From Bacteroidota bacterium (GTDB lineage Bacteria; Bacteroidota; Bacteroidia; UBA4408), in NCBI GenBank assembly GCA_016721765.1, contig JADKHO010000004.1:883658-947657 (forward strand): DNA of 64,000 bases. The letters are read 5' to 3'. Positions 17,668-25,432 of the stretch are shown here, one piece after another (the stretch's first letter is position 1; each line of letters starts with the position of its first letter). The translations under genes were made by a program, and so were the position numbers. The notes beneath the pieces are model-generated. The model saw nothing but the letters and a program-made list of their open reading frames with translations, did not search any database and had not been told where the DNA came from.

Positions 17668-19110
17668 ATGATTAAATACTTGTTCCTACTTCTCAATGTT
17701 GCCGGTTTGCTGTTTTTTGCCTCACTGTTTGAAACGGAACCGGTAACAGTATCTCATAATTTTCCTGAATCAGTTTCCACCGGAGGAGAATATGTAATTG
17801 AAATAAAAATCAATAAAAATGACATTAGCGGTTTTGCAGAGTTCAAACAAATTTTACCCGATGGATTTGGTGCTTCCGTAATCGAAAGCAAAAAAGGAAG
17901 TTTTTCATTTACGGATCATGAGGTAAAAATTATATGGATGACTTTGCCTGCTGAAAAAGAGTTTGTTGTAAAATACAAAATCACTGTGCTTTCATCCGCT
18001 TCAAGCGAAGGTTGGGTAGATGGAACTTTTTCTTTTCTGGAGAACAATCAAAAATCAACAGTGAATCTCGAAAAAAAGAAAATTTTTGTGAATATCGTTA
18101 GAACAAATCTTGATAATCCCCTTGAATCCGCTGCGAAAAAAACGGAAACAATAAATCTACAAACTGATTCATCACTTAAGCTGCCGGTAATGTGTACCCG
18201 CTCTTTCAGCAATGGAACTAAACCAAAGCAAGTACTTGTAAACATAGTTTTAAAAAATGATTCAGTAACCGGATTTGCAAAATTGGAAGAATTAATCCCA
18301 CTCGGTTATATTGCTTCGGCGAGCGAATTACATGGCGCTGTTTTTTCATTTGTGGATCAAAAAGTAAAATTTTTATGGATGTCGTTTCCATTTGAAAAAG
18401 AATTTAATGTTTCCTATTTCCTTACCGCAACAGAATCTGCTGAAGATTCGGCCGAAGTGAACGGATATTTATCTTTTACAATTGCAGAAGAAAGTAAAAA
18501 ATTCACCCTCGCAACTTCGCAACTTTTGTTCAGTTTAATGAATTCAGCAGCTGTTTCAACTGTTTCTTCCACTGAGCAAGCAAGCGAAAAAAAGGACAGC
18601 GTTTTAGCGAGTACTTCCCTATCTTCTCTATCAACTGATGAAGCAAATGCTAAATCCGCAAAAGAAGAAGTGCAAACTGTAACTGAATCTAAACAAGAAC
18701 CAAATACGCTTGCCGAAAGTGCAAAACAAAATGAAGCACAAACAAGCACAAGTGATGAAAGCACCAAATCTGCATCTCCCCTAGGTAAAGCAGCAGAAGT
18801 AACAAGTATACCTGATGCGCAAAAAGGAATTAGTTTTAGGGTTCAAATTTGTGCTACGCATAAACCTGTAGAACTATCATACTTCAAAGAAACCTACAAA
18901 ATAAGCGAAGAAATTTATGCCGAAATGCATGAGGGTTGGCATAAATTTACCTTGAACAATGTAAATGCATATAAGCTTGCTCGCGACAAGCGGGAAGAGT
19001 TAAAACAAAATGAAATGATAAAAGGTCCATTTGTTACGGCATACAATGGGGGCGCACGCATAACGGTGCAGGAAGCTTTGATGATAGCAAATCAGAAGTG
19101 GGTTAGGTAA
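17668..19110 (+). CDS. Envelope protein with duplicated beta domain and C-terminal SPOR-like domain
   Basis: This 480-residue protein has a short hydrophobic N-terminus (about 1-18). Two homologous domains follow, at about 25-140 and 170-285. Each contains GFAEFKQILPDGF / GFAKLEELIPLGY, then a FSF segment ending in an IIWMTLPAEKEF or FLWMSFPFEKEF motif, so an internal duplication is clear. A Ser/Thr/Glu/Ala-rich linker (about 295-385) leads to a C-terminal module starting FRVQICATHKPVELSYF. Its pattern matches the SPOR-like repeats of the next gene. SPOR domains bind denuded peptidoglycan glycan strands; this divergent form may bind wall or partners. I do not recognise the duplicated domain. 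It is followed 25 bases later by an outer-membrane protein with three related modules. Confidence 0.7.
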   Translation: MIKYLFLLLNVAGLLFFASLFETEPVTVSHNFPESVSTGGEYVIEIKINKNDISGFAEFKQILPDGFGASVIESKKGSFSFTDHEVKIIWMTLPAEKEFVVKYKITVLSSASSEGWVDGTFSFLENNQKSTVNLEKKKIFVNIVRTNLDNPLESAAKKTETINLQTDSSLKLPVMCTRSFSNGTKPKQVLVNIVLKNDSVTGFAKLEELIPLGYIASASELHGAVFSFVDQKVKFLWMSFPFEKEFNVSYFLTATESAEDSAEVNGYLSFTIAEESKKFTLATSQLLFSLMNSAAVSTVSSTEQASEKKDSVLASTSLSSLSTDEANAKSAKEEVQTVTESKQEPNTLAESAKQNEAQTSTSDESTKSASPLGKAAEVTSIPDAQKGISFRVQICATHKPVELSYFKETYKISEEIYAEMHEGWHKFTLNNVNAYKLARDKREELKQNEMIKGPFVTAYNGGARITVQEALMIANQKWVR

Positions 19111-19135
19111 TTAAAAACAATTTAATCAAGCAATC

Positions 19136-21217
19136 ATGATTAAAAAAATTCTATTCCTCAAAGTCCTTTTATTCACAACTGTTTTTGCTATGGCACAAAG
19201 TGCTGATTCAAGCGCTACAAAAAGCAAAAGTGGAAATGACGTTCAAGCAGCTTCTATTCTCCCCAAGCCTATCATTGGTTTAGGGGTGGGAATGTTTTCT
19301 TTTTATGGTGAGCTCAGCAATAAAAAATTTGCCAACCCTATGGTGAGTCGTGTTGCTTATGAACTTGGAATTAGTGAAGATGTAACAGATTACTTGAACC
19401 TTCGTTTTTACACCCTTTTCGGAAAATTGGGCGCCAATGAAAGAGGAATCGATCGCAATTTAAATTTTGAATCGAGCATCCGGTTAGGTGGAATTAATTT
19501 AACTTACAATTTTGATAACTTCTTAAAGAAAGATAGAATAATCTCACCATACATCAGCACCGGAATCGAATCGTTTGAATTTTTATCCAAAACAGATTTA
19601 CGCGATGCAAATGGAAACACCTACTATTACTGGAAAGATGGTTCTATTAAAAATATTTCTGAAGAAAGTGTGAATGCTTCACAAGCTATTCAACTTTATC
19701 GCGACTACACCTACGAATCGGATTTGCGCGAAGCAAATTTAGATAAGGCAGGGAAATACGGTGAGCGCTCATGGGCAATTCCAGTGGGTGCTGGAGCTAT
19801 TATTCATGTTAATGATAGACTTGACTTTAAATTAGGAACAACCATTCATTTCACTTTTACCGATAACCTCGATAATGTGAGTTCACAAGGCGAAGGTGTG
19901 CGTTTAGGGGATAGTAAAAATGATCGATTTGTAATGTCCTCCTTTTCATTGCACTATCATTTGTTTGGAAAAGATAAAGCACAAATCACTCCTGAAGAAG
20001 AAAATGTAAATTATCTTGCAAGCGATCCGGATGATGAAGATGGAGATGGTGTTGTGGATATGGCTGATTACAGTCCATTTACACCGAAAGGTGAACCGGT
20101 GGATTTGCGTGGTGTACCCTTGGACGATGACAAGGATTTAATATTCAATTTTAGAGACGATGAAATTCAGTCAACAAAAGGATCTATCGTAAATGCAAAA
20201 GGGGTGGAATATACAGATACAATGATGGTAGTTGAATACGGAATGTATTTGGATTCGACTGGGGCTTATGCACAAATTGTTGATTTAAATGAAAAAAGAA
20301 AAGACGATAAACGAGATATTTATAAAGTACAATTGGGTTCTTATAAAAAAGGAATTCCACCTGAATTAATAAACAAATACTTAAGCATAAAAGATATCCA
20401 AAGCACAAAAGTTGGTGATTCACTTACCGTTTACACAGCAGGTAAATACAATAATTATGGAGATGCAGCAACCCGAAAAACAAATTTGGTAGAAAGCGGC
20501 ATAAAAGAAGCAACCGTAGTGGTTCAAAACAAAAATAAATTGATACCGGTGAGCGGACCAATTGCAAAGAGTGCAGTAAAAGCTACAAACAGCTCCATTG
20601 CGAAATCGGAATTAGAAAAGGAGAGCAATGAAGTAATTTTCCGTGTGCAGGTTGGTGCCTATAAAGGTAATGTTTCAAAAGAAATTTTTGGAGACCTGCC
20701 TCAACTCATTTCTTTCATGGGCGAGAATGGGATTACACGCTATGTTACAGGAAATTATGCCTCTTACAACGAAGCTGCTAAAGCAAAAATTGACATCTTA
20801 TTAAAGGGATTCGAAGGAGCATTTGTGGTGGCATACAAAGGCGGTAAACGTATTGCACTTCAATCTTTAGGTGTGAATATGTTGCAAAAAGAAAGTATTG
20901 AAGAAAGTGATACGGATAAAGAAATGAATGGGATTACAAAAAATAAAATATTCTTCACCATCCAAATCGGGAACTTTAAGAACGATGTTCCGGCAGAACT
21001 ACTCAATAAGTTTGTTTCCATAAAAGACATTGATGTGGATAAGCTACCAAGTGGAAACACGCGATATACAGTAGGTAATTATCCTGATTATGCAAGTGCA
21101 TTGTTCCGCAAAAATGAATTGGTTACTAATTATAAACTCGACGGTGCATTCATAATTGCCTTCTTCAATGGTAGGCAAATTGATATGGACGAAGCAAAAG
21201 AATTATTAAATAAATAA
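19136..21217 (+). CDS. Outer-membrane beta-barrel protein with three SPOR-like repeats
   Basis: This 693-residue protein has a signal peptide (cleavage near AMAQ, about residue 21). An N-terminal region of about 45-285 rich in alternating beta strands looks like an outer-membrane barrel. A calcium-binding thrombospondin-3-like stretch, DPDDEDGDGVVDMADYSPFT, sits near 297-316. Three related modules follow: YKVQLGSYKKGIPPELINKY (about 397), FRVQVGAYKGNVSKEIFGDL (about 502) and FTIQIGNFKNDVPAELLNKF (about 603). Each continues to a YTVGNY-type motif and an AFVVAY-like strand. The modules resemble SPOR-type wall-binding domains. The architecture suggests a tether between outer membrane and periplasm. 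It shares the operon with the upstream SPOR-like protein and the downstream regulator. Confidence 0.72.
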   Translation: MIKKILFLKVLLFTTVFAMAQSADSSATKSKSGNDVQAASILPKPIIGLGVGMFSFYGELSNKKFANPMVSRVAYELGISEDVTDYLNLRFYTLFGKLGANERGIDRNLNFESSIRLGGINLTYNFDNFLKKDRIISPYISTGIESFEFLSKTDLRDANGNTYYYWKDGSIKNISEESVNASQAIQLYRDYTYESDLREANLDKAGKYGERSWAIPVGAGAIIHVNDRLDFKLGTTIHFTFTDNLDNVSSQGEGVRLGDSKNDRFVMSSFSLHYHLFGKDKAQITPEEENVNYLASDPDDEDGDGVVDMADYSPFTPKGEPVDLRGVPLDDDKDLIFNFRDDEIQSTKGSIVNAKGVEYTDTMMVVEYGMYLDSTGAYAQIVDLNEKRKDDKRDIYKVQLGSYKKGIPPELINKYLSIKDIQSTKVGDSLTVYTAGKYNNYGDAATRKTNLVESGIKEATVVVQNKNKLIPVSGPIAKSAVKATNSSIAKSELEKESNEVIFRVQVGAYKGNVSKEIFGDLPQLISFMGENGITRYVTGNYASYNEAAKAKIDILLKGFEGAFVVAYKGGKRIALQSLGVNMLQKESIEESDTDKEMNGITKNKIFFTIQIGNFKNDVPAELLNKFVSIKDIDVDKLPSGNTRYTVGNYPDYASALFRKNELVTNYKLDGAFIIAFFNGRQIDMDEAKELLNK

Positions 21218-21227
21218 ACTATATCCT

Positions 21228-21920
21228 ATGAAACTAAGATGTATTATTGTTGATGATGATGAAAATTCCAGAAGTGTGATAGAACACTGCGTCAGTAAAA
21301 CCGAATTTCTAACACTCGAAGGAATTTACTCCAGCGCAAAAGATGCTCTAATTGGGTTGAAAGAAAAACCTGCTGACTTAATTTTTCTGGATGTAGAAAT
21401 GCCGGAAATGAGTGGGATTGACTTTATGAAAACCTTTACAGACATTCCTCAAGTAGTCTTGGTTACTTCCAAAAAGGAGTATGCCGCAGAAGCGTACGAT
21501 TATAATGTAACGGATTTTGTATCTAAACCGGTAGATTATAAAAGGTTCTTGAAAGCAGCTGAAAAAGCCAGAGACATGAGTCAGAGCATTACCCGCAATG
21601 ATGTGAATTTAGATGAGATTTTTATTAAAAAAGATTCTCGCTTAATTAAACTTCATGCCAATGAAATTAACTGGATTGAAGCTTTATCGGATTACGTTAA
21701 TATTTACACCACCGGCCAACGTTACACTGTGTTAACCACCATGAAAGGTATTGAGAGCAAACTCCCCCCCAAAGATTTTGCTCGAGTACATCGTTCCTAT
21801 ATTATTCGTATTGATAAAATTAAGGAGATAGAGGAAAACACAGTCTTTATTGGTGAAAATGCAATACCAATCAGTCGTTCGCACAAAGAAGCTTTGTTGA
21901 AAAAATTAAATCTTTTATAG
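21228..21920 (+). CDS. LytTR-family response regulator
   Basis: This 230-residue cytoplasmic protein has a receiver domain (about 3-115) with the acidic triad in CIIVDDDEN and the phospho-acceptor Asp in LIFLDVEMPEMSG. The conserved Thr/Ser (VLVTSKKEYAAEA) and Lys (DFVSKPVDY) are present. The C-terminal LytTR DNA-binding domain (about 130-228) has INWIEALSDYVNIYT and FARVHRSYIIRID. It should bind DNA when phosphorylated by a histidine kinase, usually a LytS-like kinase, and none is adjacent. It lies 10 bases after the outer-membrane gene and 30 before the OmpA-type gene, so it may regulate its own envelope operon. That link is inference. Confidence 0.93.
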   Translation: MKLRCIIVDDDENSRSVIEHCVSKTEFLTLEGIYSSAKDALIGLKEKPADLIFLDVEMPEMSGIDFMKTFTDIPQVVLVTSKKEYAAEAYDYNVTDFVSKPVDYKRFLKAAEKARDMSQSITRNDVNLDEIFIKKDSRLIKLHANEINWIEALSDYVNIYTTGQRYTVLTTMKGIESKLPPKDFARVHRSYIIRIDKIKEIEENTVFIGENAIPISRSHKEALLKKLNLL

Positions 21921-21950
21921 CGCCAATAACCGGGGGAGAAATTGACGAAT

Positions 21951-24900
21951 ATGACATACGTTTTCAGGATAGCTTTTCTGATTTTCCTTTTGTGTGAAGG
22001 ATTAGGTGGCTTTGCGTCTGAAATATTGAGCGTAGAAGACTCTCTTAAATATGCAAAATTTTCGAACTCAAAATTATTATCCCAAGCCCGAAAAGCTTCT
22101 GATAATGATTCTTATGTGGAAGCTGAAAATATTTATCTATTTCTACTTCAAAAGGATTCTGCAAATCCTATTTACAATTACGAATGTGGGCTTAATTATT
22201 TTTTAAATTTATTTGAACAACCGCGTTCACTTCCCTATTTTGAAAAAGCATTAAAGTATTCCACTAAGGATACAATCACAAAGGTCTATTACTATTTAGG
22301 GCAGGCGTATCAACTCAATAATCGATATGATGAAGCCATCAAAGCCTATTCAAATTTTAAACGATTTGTAAGCAATAACAAAAAAGAACTCGAAGATTTA
22401 TCACAAAAAATAGAACAATGTCAGCAAGGTAAGGGCTATATGGCAACATTCAACAACATTGTAAATATTGACAATGTTGGCTCAAACATCAATACCTATG
22501 AAGCAGAATATGTTCCTGTAGTTAAAAGTGATGAATCTGTGATGTATTTTACTGCTCGACGCAAAACTAATGTAGGAGGTGAAAAAGAAATAGAATCAAA
22601 TCGCTATTATGAAGATATGTTTATTAGCAAAGGCGATAGTGGAGTATTTCATGTTGGGGAGCGTTTTACGCTTGGCGATACACTTATAAAAAGACTAAGA
22701 AATACCGGTGCTCACGAATCGGTTGTTTCCTTATCTTACGATGAAAAATTTCTGATAACCTACAAAAACCAAGCATTATGGCTAAGTGAATGGAATGGCA
22801 AAAGTTGGTCAAAACCAATTCGATTTAGTAAAACCATTAACATAGGTGAATATCAAAACCATGGTTCTTTCTCGGCGCACAATGATACCCTTTATTTTTC
22901 GAGCAACGCAAGGGGTGGATATGGGGGACTTGATATTTACATGAGTGTAAAACAAACAGATGGCAAATGGGGAAAGGCAAAAAACCTGGGTGCGGTAATA
23001 AATACAAAAGAAGACGAGGATAGTCCAAGCATTAGTATGGATGATAGCACTTTATATTTTTCTTCCAAAGGTCATAATTCAATGGGTGGATATGATGTGT
23101 ACAAATCTGTGTATTCTTACGGACAATGGCTTGAGCCTTTAAATTTGGGTATGCCTATTAATTCTGCCGGTGATGATATTTATTTTAAATATGATAAGTA
23201 TAAAAAACAGGCGTATTTTTCTTCGTCGCGTCAACGTGGATTTGGCGATTACGACATCTATCGCTTGATTGATTATTCAACACCACGTTTTGATGATTGC
23301 CAAATGATGACCACCATACCAAGCTTTCCAATAACCTTTGATGCTAAAAAAAATGTTGGTGTAAAGGGTGCTAGTGCCGAATACCATTGGGAATTTAGCG
23401 ATGGTGAGCATGCCGAAGGAGAAGTGGTAACACATGAGTTTAAAGAACCTGGTGTACACAAAGTAAAACTATATATACTCGACCCCATTGTACATTCATT
23501 AAAAGAAGAAAAAGATACCACAATTACAATACTAAACATAAACACTGTTCATTTTACAAGTGCCGACACCCTTTCTGTGGATTCGGTTTTTACATTTAAT
23601 GGAGCTCCTTCTAAGATCGAAAATGCTACCGTTTTAAAATACCACTGGAGCTTTGGCGATTCTACGATTGGCAGCGATAGCGCAAGCACTAAGCACAAGT
23701 TTAAAAGTCCGGGTAGTTATGAAGTTAAACTAAGTATGGTAGCACGAGATGATTCTACTGAGCGGGTGTTTCAAAAATGTGTTACCAAAACAGTGAATAT
23801 TTTGAATAAGGAAGAGTACATGAATTATTACCTTAAATCAGTTGCCCGAGAAAACAAGAAAAAAGGCTTTAATTCAGAAATGTTAGGCTTAACTCATCTC
23901 GATTTTTTAGCTCCGGATACAACAACCATAGATCTAGAAAATGTATTTGATGCTGCCCCTGTATTCATTCCAAAATCAAAAATTTTAGCCTACACCTGGG
24001 ATTTTGGGGATACCTTAGTTCGTATTGGCCCAAAACTAATACAGCATTCTTACGACAGTATAGGTGTATATCAAGTAAAAATGAATGTAGTTTTTCAAGT
24101 TGATTCCACCAAAGGAATTTATGAAAGAGATGTAACTAAAAAAGTAGTTGTATTAAATCCTGCAGAATTTGAACAAGTAAACAATGCACGCATCGCCAAA
24201 ACCTTTGAGACCACAACCGTAGAAAAACCAAAATTGGATTTTTTAGCTCCGGATACAACCAGATTAAGCTTAGAAAATATTTTTGAATGCAAACTCGTTA
24301 CCATACCCGGATCTAAAATTTTGAAATATGAATGGACATTTGGTGACTCTGTAATCCGAAAAAACAGCCCCAACTCACGTCATACATTTGATCACATGGG
24401 GGTATTTCCTGTTAAATTAAATGTAATTTATCAAAATAAAAACTCCAAAGGAATTTACGAAACAAGTGTCACCAAAAACATTACTGTTATTGATTCTGCT
24501 AACTACGCAGCAGTAGAAGCGCGCATTACTAAAATCAAAACAGAAACAAAACTAAACCACTTGAATACGAAAAGTTCAGCTGATTTTGATACGAGTGGAG
24601 TACCTTCTATGGAACTTGAAAACATTTATTTTGATTTTAATAAATTCGATATTCGTCCGGATGCAAAAGAGGCGCTTTTACGCAACATAACAAAATTGGG
24701 AATTGATACCTTATTGGCAATAAAAATAAGTGCCAATACGGATTCCAGAGGTTCTAAATCATATAACTTCCGCTTGTCTGCAAAAAGAGCCATCTCTGCC
24801 ATTAATTTTATGGCTCAAAATAAAATCTCACGCGAAAGAATCATAGCGGTTGTCTCAAAAGGAGAAACCAATTTAGTGAACAAATGCGGCGACAATGTAA

Positions 24901-24971
24901 AATGTTCTGAAAAGGAGCACCAATTAAATAGAAGAGATGAATTTCATGTTGTTGGTAGAATCAAAAAATAG
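21951..24971 (+). CDS. TPR-PD40-PKD-OmpA envelope protein
   Basis: This protein of about 1006 residues has a signal peptide (about 1-24) and TPR-like helices (about 30-140). A WD40-like PD40 propeller follows (about 170-440) with repeats such as DTLYFSSNARGGYGGLDIY and DSTLYFSSKGHNSMGGYDVY. Four PKD-like Ig domains come next (about 460-860; HWEFSDGEHAEG, HWSFGDST, TWDFGDTL and EWTFGDSV). The C-terminal OmpA peptidoglycan-binding domain has IYFDFNKFDIRPDA and the terminal LNRRDEFHVVG. The layout resembles PorE/SprF-partner proteins of T9SS systems but with added PKD domains. I choose the ATG at 21951, about ten bases after GGGGGAG; an in-frame TTG at 21942 is possible. It probably links the outer membrane or a secreted partner to peptidoglycan. 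Confidence 0.85.
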   Translation: MTYVFRIAFLIFLLCEGLGGFASEILSVEDSLKYAKFSNSKLLSQARKASDNDSYVEAENIYLFLLQKDSANPIYNYECGLNYFLNLFEQPRSLPYFEKALKYSTKDTITKVYYYLGQAYQLNNRYDEAIKAYSNFKRFVSNNKKELEDLSQKIEQCQQGKGYMATFNNIVNIDNVGSNINTYEAEYVPVVKSDESVMYFTARRKTNVGGEKEIESNRYYEDMFISKGDSGVFHVGERFTLGDTLIKRLRNTGAHESVVSLSYDEKFLITYKNQALWLSEWNGKSWSKPIRFSKTINIGEYQNHGSFSAHNDTLYFSSNARGGYGGLDIYMSVKQTDGKWGKAKNLGAVINTKEDEDSPSISMDDSTLYFSSKGHNSMGGYDVYKSVYSYGQWLEPLNLGMPINSAGDDIYFKYDKYKKQAYFSSSRQRGFGDYDIYRLIDYSTPRFDDCQMMTTIPSFPITFDAKKNVGVKGASAEYHWEFSDGEHAEGEVVTHEFKEPGVHKVKLYILDPIVHSLKEEKDTTITILNINTVHFTSADTLSVDSVFTFNGAPSKIENATVLKYHWSFGDSTIGSDSASTKHKFKSPGSYEVKLSMVARDDSTERVFQKCVTKTVNILNKEEYMNYYLKSVARENKKKGFNSEMLGLTHLDFLAPDTTTIDLENVFDAAPVFIPKSKILAYTWDFGDTLVRIGPKLIQHSYDSIGVYQVKMNVVFQVDSTKGIYERDVTKKVVVLNPAEFEQVNNARIAKTFETTTVEKPKLDFLAPDTTRLSLENIFECKLVTIPGSKILKYEWTFGDSVIRKNSPNSRHTFDHMGVFPVKLNVIYQNKNSKGIYETSVTKNITVIDSANYAAVEARITKIKTETKLNHLNTKSSADFDTSGVPSMELENIYFDFNKFDIRPDAKEALLRNITKLGIDTLLAIKISANTDSRGSKSYNFRLSAKRAISAINFMAQNKISRERIIAVVSKGETNLVNKCGDNVKCSEKEHQLNRRDEFHVVGRIKK

Positions 24972-25054
24972 TATGCATAATAATTTTTATCAGAATTGAA
25001 ATATTTTTACATTTACAGTAGTATCACAATCGTTCCATATGCCCATTCTAAACC

Positions 25055-25429
25055 ATGGAAAAACTAATTATTGATTCGACGGATGAGTTTCCTAATGTTA
25101 TCTTGGACAAAGAAGCAGGCAAATTCGAAATTTCAGGAATCTCTATACCTCATAACTCAGCTGATTTTTATACTCCTTTGGTAGATTGGCTGAAGAAGTA
25201 TTGCAAAAGCCCCAACAAAGAAACCGTACTGGAATGCAAGCTCGATTATTTTAATACATCTTCCCATAAATACCTTACCGAACTTTTCAAGATACTGGAT
25301 GAACTGCATAAGACTGGTGCGAAAGCAAAAATTATTTGGTACAATAATGTAGAAGACGAAGACATGAAATTAATCGGCATTGAACTTAGCCATTTCTTAA
25401 ATTTACCATTTGAATTTAAAGAATTTTAA
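25055..25429 (+). CDS. SiaC-family (DUF1987) regulatory phosphoprotein, copy 1
   Basis: This 124-residue protein matches the SiaC/DUF1987 family throughout, including FEISGISIPHNSADFY, the central LDYFNTSSHKYLTEL and the acidic IIWYNNVEDEDMKLIG. Thr68, in LDYFNTSS, falls at the position of Thr68 of Pseudomonas aeruginosa SiaC, which is phosphorylated by SiaB and dephosphorylated by SiaA; unphosphorylated SiaC binds and activates the diguanylate cyclase SiaD. No SiaD or SiaA is in this window. The gene starts 83 bases after the OmpA-type gene and ends three bases before the hybrid kinase gene, so these two are surely co-transcribed. Family membership is firm; the output partner is unknown. Confidence 0.88.
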   Translation: MEKLIIDSTDEFPNVILDKEAGKFEISGISIPHNSADFYTPLVDWLKKYCKSPNKETVLECKLDYFNTSSHKYLTELFKILDELHKTGAKAKIIWYNNVEDEDMKLIGIELSHFLNLPFEFKEF

Positions 25430-25432
25430 GTC

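Noticed and set aside
21228..24971. Assignment as the PorX/PorY-PorE type IX regulator set
   Set aside because: The regulator is a LytTR type and the PD40/OmpA protein has four extra PKD domains; no other Por/Gld gene is nearby, so the resemblance is only architectural.
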